A DNA stretch of 64,000 bases from Acanthornis magna (taxonomy: Eukaryota; Chordata; Aves; Passeriformes; Acanthizidae), in contig JAWUZG010000359.1 in the NCBI GenBank assembly GCA_036785705.1, forward strand, positions 124,001-188,000, read 5' to 3'. The translations under genes and the position numbers were made by a program. Positions 13,701 through 28,935 of this stretch are shown one piece after another; positions within the stretch are counted from its first letter, which is position 1; each line of letters opens with the position of its first letter. The notes under the pieces are model-generated. The model made no database searches, was not told the origin of the DNA, and was given only the letters and a program-made list of their open reading frames with translations.

Positions 13701-16700
13701 TTTGTGTAATGCAATGTATTTGAAACACTAATTAGGTTGCCTGACAAGACTTTTCAGCAATTTAAGGTACTGAAAATATTTTCATTTATTCTCTACCCTT
13801 ACTACTCTCAGACATAAAGCTGTGTATATTTATGTCTATTTTTCCCCCTCAACAGAAGAAATAAATTCACAACATCATGAAAATGGGATTTTACAATGAG
13901 TTAGCATTTATCACACCAAACCACTAAGACGTCTTGCTCAGCTGGAACTGTGCACATTCCCAGATGGTGTATTGGATTATAATTTCACAAAATGAGTTTA
14001 CTCTCTCAACAATTTCTCCTGCAATTTCCTCGGAAAAGTCATCTAAATACTTCCACAGTCTCTATTTCCACTCCCTGTGGAGTCTCCCATATCTTTTCTG
14101 TATGGCATTATTTTATTTTGCTATCATGGATTATTGTATGTAAGAATTATGCTACTGAGATTCTCCTATGGCATTCTTACTTTTTATTCTTTCACTATAA
14201 TATTTATAGCAAGATCTTTACAAGCTGGCTTTTAATTTTTTTCATCCTGTACCTTTCACACAGTTCATTTTCCCTGCACCTGATTTCTTTAATAACTAAA
14301 CTATGACTTGCCATATCCATGAACAACAATGAAAAGTAAAAATTTATCTATGTTGACACCTAGGTAATAGGAGAGCTGCACAAACCCTAGAAAGACAACT
14401 GCATTTCCGCTGTATGGTGAGACCAACTTGGTGGCCTACAGCACGGGGTCAGGAGGTGACCCTGGACTCGTAGGATATTGGCACTGAGTGCCAGCCCTGG
14501 GAGCAGCCTCTCCTGCTGCAGAGATGGGAAATGGTGGCAGATCTTCGCTGGCCGGGGGCTGAAGAGGAGGCAACAACAAGGAGAGGCCAGGGATGGTTCA
14601 TGTTTGCCCACAGTCACACGAGAACCCTGGCACCAGCTGGGTTAGTGACACATGAGCGATGGAGGCACCACGGTAACCTTTCTGAAACAGAAATTGCTCC
14701 TCAGAGGCATCACCTGCAAAAGTCTCTGCCCGAAGGTCATGAGGCAGAGAGAAATATGCTGATGTGGACTATTTTAGAGATGAACCAGAATATTTTCCTC
14801 ACCTAATCTGGGCTCACCCAACCTTAATTTTATGATTCTAAATTAAGTATGTCAAGAAAAGAAACAGGTGTACAGCTAAATTACAGGTTACATTGCTCAG
14901 AGCACAACCCAAGGTTACAAAAGGGTTTTATTTGGACTTAGGGCTTGTCAGTGGCATTATATAATCCAACAACCAAGGATTTACATTATTTTACCTTTGT
15001 TCTCAAATGAAGATTTCTTACTGATTTATTGATTTTGTTTGTACAAGTGGAAGGAAGCTCATGGGTAATCCTTGGTGGTGGGACATTGCAGCTCTAATTA
15101 GGTCATCATCTCCTTTCAAATTGGAATGTGGCTTGCTTTGCTAAAATATTTGCATATTCTGAAAATTCAAAAATTCATTGTTTACTGCACACATACACTC
15201 AATATACCTCAAATAACAGTGACCCAAGCTCACACAATTAACACAGCAGTTACAGTATTGCAGGGACACCTTTGCTATTGCAGACCTCCAAAAGTAGCCC
15301 ATTTTTTGTAGTTTGCATAGATGCTGAGACAAAACACAACTTCTGATAAGAATCACTCTTGTTTCCAAGAGATAAGTAATGAAACAAACACAGCCATGTA
15401 CTCCCAAAATAATTTTGCTAAGTGAATGCAAGCAAATTGGATACCAAGGTAAGCCTTTTATTTGGTTATAATCCCTGTGTGGATGCCTATTCTAGCTACA
15501 AAGGGCATGTGCAAGTTGCTCAGTCAAACATCATTTCTGGTTAATGACAGAACAACTCATACATAAAACATAAAAGTTTGCTTGGCCTTTACACTCCACC
15601 TTGTGCAACATCTCAAATAGTTAACATGCACAATGTATTAAAGAAAAAAAATTTAAGAATCTACAGTCTTAACAAACATGAACCAGTAACTAATCATTAC
15701 TGTTCCACTGTAATCTCTGCTGTCCACAACATACATTTCTGGACATAGAAATGAGAAAATTAGGTGGCAATATTTAAATTAATACACCATATACATATTC
15801 ACTACATGCTGCTCTTACAAAATCTTGCACACAGCCAAACTATTGAAGCTGCCATTGGAACTGACAAACTGATCAAAGCACCTGGAAAGCAACAATGTTC
15901 TGAAGTAGAGCTGTGCTTTCTCCTTCTGCCTTACTGGAGCTCTGGTGACTAATCTGTAAAACTATTCATGCATTTCTCCATCATTTACTCTTTCCAACAC
16001 ATTGCTCTCTTTACTTAATGCAACAGGTTAACATTCACAAAAAGTCTAATGATGAAAATAATTAAAAGCTGTTTAAAATTCACAAATTTGGTGTTCGGCA
16101 AAAATATGTAAATCAATGAATCAGTAAATGGATAAATTTACTTTTTAGTTATAAATCGAGTTCCTTGGGATTTTTTGTTTTCCTCATGCATCTCGTGTTC
16201 TAGACGACAGATTTTACTAGCAATGGTTCAATCCATGAAGGCTGCATATTGGAACTAGCAGGTACGTGTACATTTATAGCCCTATACATATTAGATACAT
16301 ATATGTATACACACACACATATGCACACATTTCTATAGACACAAATAACCTTTCAGAGACCCAAATGCACTCGAACATTTAAGCAAAGCACAAGAAGAAA
16401 CAGAATATATAGGAATCGGCAGATCTGAAGATCAGCCACTGGCCTGGAAAGGAAATGCTTTCTCTCTGGCAGTTTGTGAACATATGCTCTTAGACGTGAG
16501 TCATATGTGGGACTATATCACACACACATATAAAATAACACATCATTTACAAATTACAGACTTTTCACATCTAAGCATTTCTGGAACATGACTGAATCCA
16601 AACCATTAGTACTCCAAGAAAGCTCATTACAGAGACAATTTAACAGACTAGAAGATGCCTTTCCCAAGATACTTTCCCAACTTATCTTGGGTTATTTGCT

Positions 16701-19700
16701 AAATGGACAGAACAATATTGCTCACATCTCATATGAATTTCTTGCCAAGGCCAAGAAGTGAGAAGGACAAACAGTAAGGCTGTGGTTATATAGTCATCTC
16801 AGACAGCTAAAGACATGCCTTTTCCCCAGCAGTTGAAGCCGCACCTTTCACTTTAGAGATGCAAAGCTGTGCTGGTTTTGGATGGCACAGAATTTTTTTT
16901 TTTTCATAGTAGCTGGTATGGGGCTGTTTTGGATTTATGCTGAAGACAGTATTGATAATACAGGGATGTTTTAGCTTTTGCTGCACAGTGTTTACACAGA
17001 GCCGAGGCCTTTTCTGCTTGTCACCCCATCCCAGCAGTAAGTGGGCTGGGGGTGCACGAGAAGTGGAGAGGTGACAGAGCTGACCCAAGGGATATTCCAT
17101 ACCATACAGCTCATGCTCGCTATATAAAGGTGGGGAAAGGAGGAGGAGGGCAGGACATTTGGAGCGATGCATTTGTCTTCCTGAGTCACTGAACACCTGC
17201 CTGCCCACAGGAAGCAATGAATGTATTCCTTGTTTTGCTTTGCTTTTTGCAGCGTTTCTGCTTTTCCTATTATACTATTTTTTTCTCAACCCATGAGTTT
17301 TCTCATTTTTTCTCTTCTGATCCTCTCCCTCATCCTGCTGATGGGGAGGGACTGAGTGCCTGCCTGGGGCTTGGCTGCTGGCTGGGGCTAAACCATGAAA
17401 ACAGAGCTGATTGGGAAGATATATTTTTCAAACATGGAGGAAACAAGAGTACTCAATTTTGACATAATTGGAGTTTCCGGTGCAGCCAAAGGTCTTTCAA
17501 CTGCCTCAAAGCACTTCATAACCTGGAGGTGGGAAATAGAGCTGGGGCTTCAAAGACCAAACCATACACCTCTGCTGTACTTGCTGCAACCAGTCCCATC
17601 TAACCTTACTGCTCTGTCTTTAACCACGGCAATTTCTCCACTAGTGGGCCTGACCTCAGACCTTGAGGAAACATTAGGTTCTAATACAGGTGTGGGGGTG
17701 GAATTGTTAATGGTACAGAGTTTTGGTATCTGAAGACAGAGAAGTTCCTGTCTAGTCTATATGCTTCAGGCACAGGAGGATGCTACATGCAGCACAGATC
17801 ACCCCAAAAGAGGTGACACTTTTTTTCAGCTCACTCTGAATGGATTAGAGCAAACAGGTAACATTCAGACACACAGCTGCAGTAGAAACCCCTATCAGTA
17901 TCTTGACATTCATCCAAGTAATGAGTTACGAGAGTTAAGGGTTCAGAGAAAGATATTATCGTCCCTTAATCACTGACCAAAACCAGCAGTTTATCGGAAA
18001 ACTGATTCTCACAAACTTTGGCTTCCCACAAATAGCAAGAATACTTTTTTCTCTCCCTATTTCTCTCCAATACTACTTTTTCTTTTCCCCTCCAGCCCTT
18101 TCTGACCCCCTGACTGCCCCCCAACACACACACAAACTTTGTGTTCCTCTCTGTACAGTTTTTTCTGCTAAGAAACATTCGATTACATCTTCTTTCATGT
18201 TCAGAGTTTTCTTTAAATTCTGCTTGGATTTTTTTGGCTCTTGCTTCTTGAAGTTGCCATTTCTGTGAATCATTAATTCAGAGATGTATGAACAATCTTA
18301 CTTGATAGACTGTGTATTATGTTACCTCTCACTTTCCTCTGTTATCTTACATGTTGTCAAATCAGACTTCAAATTATGTCACAGCTACTCTTTCTGAATG
18401 GTTAATTTTTCACTGAGAGTCACACAGATGGGCAATTATTTTAAGGCTTGAATACCTGCCAACAATTGTAATGGCATAAAGCTGATCTCAAAAGCCCACA
18501 CAACCATAGAAAACACCAAAAAACAGAAGACAACTCTGAATGTAAACTATACCAATTTTTATGGGTGGCAAAGTTTAAATGAAAATTTTCCACACTATTA
18601 ACAAAGCCTTCAATCACTAAAAGCATGTACTTCTGTATATACAAACACACAAAGGTGCACATTTTAAATCCCAAAGAATAACTAGAGAGAACCAAACCAA
18701 CATATAGAATAACAATGTTTCATTTATTTATGTATTTTAAAACAAGCACACTACTCATGGGAGGAATAGGATAACCATCCTTTAAGCTCCATGTATTTAT
18801 CTATAAAAATGAATAAAATAGAAGCACCACTCTTGAAAAAAAAAGTCACCTGGAGAAGTGGGAAGTGGGTCACTTTCCATGTCCTCTAGCCTGCAGAATG
18901 GCCAGTGACTAATAAATCCTCTTTTAACTATCTGTTATACATCCACTGAAACTGGGACAAAAAATATGGAGTCCCTCATATAAGCGTCTGGAAAACCACC
19001 CCTGCATTGTGGCCCTCTCCTGTTGCTGGCATACATTGATTCTGCATACTGACACTGCTCCTGCTGCAATGTTATCCCACTTACAGAATAGCCCAGGGAA
19101 GAACTGAGATCTAAAGAAATCACCAAACTTACTTCTACAGCCACCCTGAACAATAACATACACATAACAGTACACAGAAAAGAGTTTATCTAAGTGTACA
19201 AAGTCATATAGCACCAAGCCAAGTCTGTCACTCACCTAAATCATCTGCTGCCTTCCCCTCTTTCCCCCTAAAAGCCCTCCCAAATTTTTATCAATTTTCC
19301 AAAACTCTGAAACAAACCCCCAGACATTCTGAAAAATGCACATTGAGAATTAGGACTTATTGGTTTGCACAGGATGAAACAAAACAGTGATAAGAAGGAT
19401 TACTCAATACAGCCATCTAAAGCACGCTTTCAACAGAAAGTGTTGCCATGAAGCGGTCCATGCTTCAAGGTGCACATGGAGAAGTCTTTCATATCCAGAA
19501 GAATCATTTGTAGAGAGACTCGAATATTTGGTTCCAAATCTATAAATAATTAAAATTAATAATTAAATACATAGCCAGTCTTGTCTGAAAAGAAAATTCA
19601 GAAACTGTTACAAGTACTTCTTCAATGACATCGACTTTCTTAAGCATAGTACAGACTTCTCTCAACAGTGAAAAATGGAACATGTGATGTTTCAGAAGCA

Positions 19701-22700
19701 GACAAAGAAAAGGCTGGGTGCTAAACCACAAGTTTCTAGGAGACTGCTCACTTCACCAGGACTTTGTTCAATACTCTAGCAGACAATACCAGCAAGCGCC
19801 AGCTCCATACAATACACACCAGTAGAATAAAAGAGAAAGAGAGTTCAGGCAAACTGTAAGAACAAACCCTGCCATTATTTGAATATTTGCCTGATTTCAT
19901 AATAATTTTGTTTCATGGGATTTTTTTTTCCACATGTGGTTCTCTTTCCTTTTCTCCATTTCTTTTCTACAAATTTAGAGAATGGTCTAAATTGCAGACA
20001 TTGTAGAATGTCTACTATAGAATTTTGAAGAAATCCTGACATTGATTTCAGGCATGTGAAATTGTGTGTTCATACATGGACACATAGCCAGGTCTTGAGA
20101 TCTATAAAGATCCTCCTTGGCATGAGTGTCCTATTAACCAACTACAGTCCATGAGTAAATAGGAAAGGATTGAGAAAGTGAAGGGAACACACCAGAACGT
20201 GTCAGTCATTTATGATCAGCAAGGCAAACAATAGCATTACAGTGCTAAGTTTTAAAATTCCATTTCAATAAATTGTTTATGCTGTTGAAACAGAGCTGAC
20301 TTCATAAACCACATACAGTTTTGATTCCAGAGCATGCAATAATTAAAGATATAGTTGGTAGCTGTTGCACAGATTTCCTGTTTTCAAGAGGAGTGAAGTT
20401 AATTAATCTCTGGCTTTCCAAAAGCATTAAAAACGAGAAACAGCCTTCTAGACTGCAGCCTTTTAGACTGATTTGGCCAGAATCGGTTTATTAAAGCAGC
20501 TTATCTATTTAACATCATGGGGACTACCAAGTGCATGTTCAGCTCTTCACAGATGAAGAGAACTGTTCCTCTAGCTCACGGCTGCTTCGCCCAAAACAGT
20601 CCCCAGACTTGAGTGGAAGTATTAACAGTAATAATCCATCAGCCAAAGGGAGGGAAGACTGCACATCTCACAGACCCACGAGTTCCATGAATGACTACAC
20701 AGCAGACAGCAAAATAAGCAGCAGTTAGCATAGAGACAGGGGGCATGAGAAAAAGCAATGTACTACAGGGGAAATCAGGCACATGATGAAGAACTAAAAA
20801 AATTTCATCAGGAATTTAAGTGAACTCTTCTACTGCTCTCATTCAAATCAATGCTCTCTGAGCAGAACACCTATAACACTGCGCTTGCCTTGCAACTAGG
20901 TGACTACTAATTACTACCTGGACTGAGAAAGATGCTCCACTGTTTTAATACTTGAAAGAGAACAGGGTTGGCAACCTCTGTGTAATTAGTTTCCTATCAA
21001 GAGAAAGGATTTCAGATGTAGGATGCCTGAGGAGGAGGGAGAGAGGACAGCCTCTCTGTATATACAGACACATTTTTGTTCATTCTTTTCTCTCTGGTGA
21101 CCTCCCCTTTATTTTCCTGCACTGTAAGGGACGACTTATCATTAATGGCATAATGCATATTATTATTCATTAGCACTGTTTTTCTTATGTCAACCTATCC
21201 TATCTTGTTGGCTTTCAAATTTCTTTCAGAGAGACCCACTACATTTAAAAGCATATATAAATTGCCATTAAAGTTTTCCTTTAAAAGAGAAATGCTACAA
21301 CAGCTGACCAAAAACTTATCATTAAAACAGTTTTCAATGACAGTACATCTTTGAAGGCATTGTGCTTTTGCTAAGTATTATTAACTAATTTCAATTCACA
21401 CCTGGAGTGTTTTTACATCTTTATATAAGATAAAATCTTACATATTATTTTATCTCCACTTTACAGTAGGTTTTGGAAATATTTCAATTTTGTAAACATG
21501 AAGTCAATGCAAAGTGCTTTCTCCCATATTCACCAGAGCTGAACCCTCCATGTCTCCACCAGGAGCTTTTCCCATCTCACACAGGTCTGACTACCCCTAC
21601 AGAAAACCCAAAACACCAGTCTCACAGCAACTGTTCTCTCCCTCTCAAAGCTACATCCCTCTCAAGGCCCTACATTAGAGGACAATCATCTGCTTCTATG
21701 TACAGACACGGAAGGCAAGTGTGGAAGTAACTTCAGTCCTTGCTTCTTCGGGTTCTCCAAAACTACAGCAAAACTATTTTATCGTATAGTTTCAGTGACT
21801 AATGGCATGCAGCCATGAAAGCTCTTTTGGGCAGCCCACTGGAGAGGTAAGAATAAGCTATGATAATATTTTATAGGAAATTTTTTATAAGCCTCTCTGG
21901 TCTACTGGAAATTTCAGTGTTTTTCAAACTTCAGAAATCTTCTGAGCCTTCACTGCATAATCTCTAAAGTATATTCCAGGAATTGTTACACTACTAGCAC
22001 TGAACAAAAATGAATAACAATTAAAAAAAATGCAGAGGGAAAGAGGAAAATAAAGACTCACAGAAAGTGAATTAAATAATAAGAAAAAAAAATCTCATTT
22101 CATTCAGATAAATTTCAGTACTATTATTATTGCCATGCAGTATGAAATGTCTAAAATAATTATAGGAGAGTGAAATCTGAAAGAGAAGGTGAAAAGTTGC
22201 TTGCTTACCAACATTTTACTGCCCTTATTTCACCTCTCTTGGTGGCAAGAAGCCTTTAGCCTACTGTGCTGAGATTTGAACAAAAAAAAATTTTCTGTTA
22301 AATCCCAACATCCATAAAATCAAAGAGAAATTTGTAGAACTGGGTTCTATATCTGTACTGATTGTCAGTGGTGTTAGACACAGATAGCATATAATTCTAA
22401 ACTCCTTGGTCTGAGAAAGTTACCATTGCAGCATTTCTCCATACAGAGAGTTTATGAGACTTTACAGTAAGCTTTGGCAATTCTTTGCTATATATGTGAG
22501 CTCATCCATCACATAAAAATTTTGAATCAATGACACTACAACATTTTATAAGGGAGACAAAGTCCATTTAGTTTTTCATCTTTCCTGACAGAAGTTATTT
22601 TCTAATTTCTAAGTCCTTCATTCACTGATCAGGAACTACATTGCCATTACCTAAGTTTCATGTAAGTGCAAACAGATTAGTGACACAGATATCTCAATAT

Positions 22701-23336
22701 TTACCATTACTGTCTGAAGTTCCCACCAATGCATACTCTTTCTCCAGGCCACTTAACAAAAAAAAAAAAAACAAAAAAAAACCCAACCAAAAAAAAAAAA
22801 AAAAGAGACATCATTTTCACCTGCAATAATAAATAAAAGTGAATGCATAAAGACACTGAAAAGTTAAAGTGCATAATGAAAAGAACAGCATTTCTTTTCC
22901 TTTCTAGGAGCATAACACTTCTTTCTAAACACTGTCTGAAAGTGGAGGGTTTAGGCTAACCGCATTTTCATATGAAAAATATTCCATGAAAATGTGATTC
23001 CGTAAGCAGAAATTCTAATTTGTATGGCAGAAGGCTTTAAATGCCTGTCTACATTTAAAGCCACATTCATTTAATAGCCAGTCAGCCCATTCCTCCTTTG
23101 GCTATCTCTAGAGGGAAAAATGGATTCCCATTAGTAATTCTCAGGCTTGGAGAAAGCTCTGACCTGTGCACAGGGTTTATCAAGGTCTGCTTTCTCTGCA
23201 ACAGCTACAGAGGAGGGCAATCCTCAAGAGACTTGCTCCTGCTGTTTTCTTCTGATGAAGCAACCTTTGCATCTCCTCTGTATTTTATCACCCAAAATAC
23301 AGCTCTCATCAATAATCAGGAAAGAGACATCTAACT

Positions 23337-23367
<31 letters not shown>

Positions 23368-26300
23368 TGGGTTTTTTCCTCCAAACACAAGGCTAGAATA
23401 TGAGCATTGAATCCACTAAGGTTTAGTGGTGAAAATGTCAACTCCATGTATTCCGCCTTTGTAAAAGTTAGCAAAATACTAGGAAAAGGAGCAGAGAAAA
23501 TCCTTGGCAGGAGAGGGGCAGTAGGCTCTTTACACAAAGGCCCTCCATAATCTTGAAAATATAATCTCAACCATCAAGACAAACAGAGCCCACCAATAAT
23601 ACGCATATTCCACATTACCTTCACCACTTGCTCACAAGAAGGCTAAATTTTTGTGTGCAGTTCTGATCCAGAGTCAGCCCAGCGTAACATTGATGTTGGT
23701 GGTGCTACTCTGGTTACATTCTTATTATGTAAATTAAGGGGCCAAATTTTGCCTTAAAGAAGTACGAGATATGGTGCTCTTTCTGTAACACATGCTTTAT
23801 TTGTGGCCTGTTATTTTTTTCCCATTTTATCTCCTTAAAAGAACAACAATCTTTCTTTCTCATAGGGTAGAATCTAGAAAGGTTTCCTTTTCATAGAGAT
23901 TGAACTATTTCCTATAAACATTGTTTCTATTACATCTACACGATCTAAGATAATGGTTGTAATAGAAAATACAATGAAAAATAATGAGTGAGCTCATTTG
24001 AAATACAGGAGGCTTTGTCTTACTGGTAACAGCCAGAGGATGCCATAAAAGAAAACAATCCCTTAAAAATGCCAGACCACAAAAGCAGTCGATAGACATA
24101 ACGATAAGCACTGGCTAATCAATAGTGATAAGTCAGTGCAACTCAGCTGACAGATGCTTCTTCAACAACAGTTTTTCTAATTCCTACCTCACTAGCATAA
24201 ACATATCAGGCCAATGCCTTAATAAGAAAGCTCTTCAGTAGATAACATGGCAGCAGAATGAAGATGGTACCATACCACCCCCTTACCAATCACCTCAATC
24301 TCTTCTATATTTTGCAGAACAAGGCCTCCCCGGGGACACTGCTGACTACCAAAGCCTTATTTTTATATGAGGGTGGAGGACATAAGGAGAATCAACATTC
24401 CTTGTCAAAAGCAATTGAACGCTGCAGCACTCTGACATGCTTTCAGAGAATGCAGAAAAACATCAGCTAGCGAAGAAAGGGGACATCTGAATAACCACAG
24501 CTAATAAACCACAGCTAATAAACCACAACTAACCAGAGCTGTCTCTAATAAAGAGGTAAAGAAAAAATAAGGAAAAGTTATTTACTAGACATTTGTTTTA
24601 AATGAAATGAAACAGCAAACACTCAGGTTGACCAATTTTTCAAGCATATTCATACACTTTCACAGCAGAAACTTATCTCTGTGTGTGTGCAGACTTAAAC
24701 AATAAAAAAAACTTTTTTAGCTACAACAGGCTGCAAGAATAAGTCTTACCTTTTACAAATGAGGTTGTTCCTCACTCCCATCCATTTCCACATGATGCTG
24801 TGGGGGATCCTAGCTGCATCACTGTGACCAGGCCACCTGACTTTTTGGGCTCACTTTGGTTTCTCCTGTTCTCTCCACTCACAAAGGCTCTTTCACCACC
24901 AAGTGCTCTCTGGCCTGTTCTCATTTCTCTCTATACCCCTGAGCTTTTGCTTCCCAGTTTGCCAAGGATAAGGATGTCCACTGCTTATTTGTGAAATTTT
25001 CAAATCTGCACTTTCCTGTGCACATCAATGAGCAGCATTTAATTTTCTAGGGCTTCGCTGTTGCTGTGTCACACTGCACTCTCTGAACGATGGGATGGGC
25101 CACAAGTATCTACAGCTGTTCCACTTCTCCCAGGCTCCCTTCAAATAATATTTTTATTGCTTTTATTTCTTGTTTCTCATCTTTTAAGTGGATTCTAAGC
25201 TTCTAACACAAGAAAGCTGTTCTTAAAGCCTGCTCCCTTTAAAGTATCCAATCAAATTCAAAGTCTTGGGGCCAATTGCAAGCAGGGAGTTCAGCTTGTT
25301 GCTGATTTAAGATACTTAGCTCTATCACAAAACCAGGCAAGTTTAACACCTGCATAACTTCACTGCAAAAATAGAGAACACCTGTGATTTCTCAGACAGC
25401 TAATGATGTAGGAAGGAGATTGCTGCAGTTTTCATTTTAAAAAAGTTAATCACTCATCTATTTTCAACCTGGATATTTGGGACAAACAAAGACAGGTTTT
25501 AGGCATAGAGGGCACCACCTATTCTCCAAAATAATGGCCATGGTCAACCCTCCTGCCATGGCCAAGCCTTCAGCATTGATGGAGAAGCCTGTCTGTGCCA
25601 TACAGCCATGAGGGAGATAGTTCTTCAGCAAGTTTATGAGCAACATCAGCATCCCTTGCCCTCAGTGGGCAAGAAACGCTTATCCAATTTGCCTCCTCCC
25701 CCCTCTAAAGCAACAGCACAAAATAAGCACATGAAGCCCTTTCAAATAAAATAAAGTCCCTTAAAGTACACCTGCCTCTCCGGAAGAGTTGAAAGAGCAA
25801 ATCGCATTAGTGAGGGTATCAGTTGCCTGAAGCAAGATTAGTCACAATTGAGAGCCACGAGAGATGCACTGTGCTTCTCAAACAACCCTGGAGAGCAGCA
25901 GACATGGCACAGGCACAGCAGCTGACAGAAAACAGCACCTGGAGGTCAGCTGGGGCACTCAACACTCTCAAGTGGAGGTGGAAGTTTCGGTTCACACTGC
26001 AGCATCTGGCCCCTAAGGTGTTCCTCAAAGTTTTCAAGTGCTGCAACAAGAAGAAATTAAGAACCTCTGAAGTAAAAGAAGGCCTCTGAATAAGGCTGTC
26101 GCCCCTCACCTCCTACACAGCAGGAGGGCACTGTTAGAAATAGATCTTAATATCGATGAGCCTCTGTGTGTCTGGCTGCTCTGGTCACAGGAATTCAAAT
26201 TTGTTTGATGTTTTAATGGCTTTGACAATGTTGCAACACTTCAGATATTGACCCCACTGTATAATCTCAACTGAACTCCTGAACCATGCAAATATGAACA

Positions 26301-28400
26301 CTAACACAACCAGAAGTTATTTTTTATTTTATAGCCACCACATTTTATTGCCACACCCTCCTAGACATCCTGTAAAATTAGACACTGTGTAACAGAGGCC
26401 ATGACATGATATTTCCTGGTCTCTCAATGCCTGCATGTATGCATATGCTGGGTGAAGTAGAGAGGGAGATAAGGGAATTCTTCAGATGCATTATAAATTA
26501 CACTTGAGTAACAAGGCAAGGATGAAAGTAAATTCTGCCAAAACTTAAACAGATGTGTATAGATACCATTTAAAATATTCTAGTGGTATTATCTTCCATA
26601 TTTTAATACTCCCCCAGTTAACTGAGCAGATGACTCCTTTATCTCACAGTTGACAACTGAAGGTGCTTCATGAATGACAATTTTGAGAAAAAGATGAATT
26701 ATAGCTGAAACAGTATCTGAAACAGTATGCCCCAATCCAAAAAATATTAGCTGACTTTTCACTGCTGGCAATTATAGTTTTAAGAGAGTTCTAAAATCAG
26801 TTCCTATAATTTCTTATTATAAGGGGGAAAACAAAATCAATCAAGAAGTGTTTATCCTGCTTTGCTTGTGGGGGTGGGGGGGAATATTACACAGTGGTGT
26901 TGACTGGCTTGTAGTCAATTCGATATAACTTTACTATGGCAACAGTTGCATCACTTCATATCATGCAGTCTCAGATGAAAAAATTAAACCAGCACCTCCT
27001 CCCTTTATTCTTTCACTTTGATCTTCCTTGAGGTGGACTTAAAAGGCTCTGCTTCCCAGATTTCCATGCCAGTGAGCCTCTGCTTATAAGATTTCTAACT
27101 GATTGAGCAGATTTTTCCTATTTACAAATTATCCAGTAAAAGCATTTTGCTCTGAAAGCTCCTTTGTGCTACATGGTACATCCAGCTCTTAGGGGGCTAA
27201 TGCATGAAATGGATCACTGGGTTGAAAATAGCAATCACCGTTAAAAAAATGGGGTACCAGGAGAATTAGGCACAACATAATATTGTAACCACTGAGAATT
27301 CTCAACAGTAAAATAAAGCCTTATACTCCCAGCATTTTCATTAGTTTTCCAGTAGTGCTGGACGCAGTGTGAATTACAATGAGCAAGAAAGCAGTGGTTG
27401 CTCTCTTTAAAGAACATGCACTGTATAGGGGGAAGTCATTTCTTCAGATCATACTGGGCTGGTTATTGGTTTGTATATGCTGGTATGCATTTTAGCACTT
27501 AGAAATTATATTTCTCTCCTTTATTAGATTCTGCATATATAGCCTGAAAAACAATATGTGTTTAGAAGCTCTCAGAATGAATCTCATTGTAAGGTAAATA
27601 TTTGTTTAGAAGTATGAATAGTGATATAAATCTGTAGAAAGAACATTCTGCACCAAATCTTTCATTGAGAGAATGTTTTTTTAAGTCTGGACAGGATGTG
27701 CTGTGTTTTCATTAAAACAACTGCAGAAGATAACATTATGATGACTAAAAGCCAAAATGACAAAAATTGAGGTTGATATAAGCTTCTACTAAGAATGTTG
27801 GTCTGCTAGTAGTTAGCTATTCATCAGAAGAAAAAAAGAAAAAGAAAAAAATTAACAAACAAACAACCAAAAAAAGCTGCAGGAATAAACTCATTTGGGC
27901 AAATAGAGCATGTATTTGATGTGGTTTAGTCCTGTCCCACTCCAAAGCAGTACTAAAAATACCAACATATTAAAATACCAACAATTATATTGGAAAAGAT
28001 GCCAACAAGCTTATGTGTACAGAACTACTAATTTCTCTGAAACCACTACTTATAAAGCTCTCTAAGAATTAAGCATATGATCTGTATTGAAAGGAAGGTA
28101 TGAGTTGATTCAGGCCTTAGCTCAAACCTTCCAAATACTTATTTGGGGAATCTATAAGTATGGGTTAAAAAAACCCAAAGATGTGCTCTCTGACCATCTG
28201 TTGAGCATAGATCTCTGTTTTCAGCTGCATGATAATATTTGGAAGACCAAGCTCAGACCAACCTGCACAACCATGGAAAACCAGAGCTTCTCATTCTAGA
28301 GAGCCCAACCGGCCTTGACAACATTGTACAGAGCCTGCAATATGCTCTGTATCACAACATGCTCCTCCACTGGGAGGACTCTGGTATGAATTCAGGGACA
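10740..28400. other. gene-poor intergenic DNA, no gene recognised
   Basis: No exon, RNA gene or clear transposon is supported here. The longest frame (12,431-12,994 plus, 187 codons) has low-complexity composition, resembles nothing I know and is treated as chance. Small features include an AC/AT-rich microsatellite near 16,290-16,330, A-rich runs at 22,755-22,804 and 27,826-27,880, a poly-T run at 23,337-23,360, and a 15-bp tandem motif (ccacagctaataaac-like) at about 24,496-24,530. Confidence 0.55.
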
Positions 28401-28539
28401 TGTGCCACATGCAGAAGTTCGTAGCAAGGAAACTTTCTCAGAGCCTAACTTCATGCAAGTCCCTGCACCTCAGAAAGTCTGAAACAGTGCTGAAAACCAG
28501 CTGCTTACCTCCTAAGCAATTACCCACCCTACATGGTAT

Positions 28540-28935
28540 GGACAGTTCGCATCTTTTGCGCACAGTGAATTCCAATGCAATTCACAAAAACATTGAAGAC
28601 GGCTGGAGAGAGCTTCTGCCCCTGTTCAGACAGGCTGCCTAGAGCAGGCTGCCCAGGACCGTGCCCCATCAGGTCTTGAGTATCTCCACAGATGGAGACT
28701 TTATACAACCTTTTCCAGTAGCTGATCACCCTAAGAGAGAAAAAGCTTTTTCTTTTGTTCGGATGGAACTTCATGGGGTTTTTATTTCTGCCCATTGCCT
28801 CCTGTACCATCAGTGGGCACTGCTGAGAAGAGTATAGCTCCACCATTTTCATTCTCTCTAATTAGGTATTTATACACAGTGATAAAATTGCCCCTGAGCC
28901 TTCCTGTCTCCAGGCTCAACACATAGCTCGGTCAG
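28540..28935 (-). mobile_element. CR1 LINE 3' fragment
   Basis: The plus strand contains the antisense of the familiar CR1 ORF2 end: 'agcaggctgcccagg' near 28,643, then 'agctgatcaccctaagag', and 'ccttcctgtctccaggctcaac' near 28,899. The element lies on the minus strand and is an old, 5'-truncated copy. Confidence 0.6.
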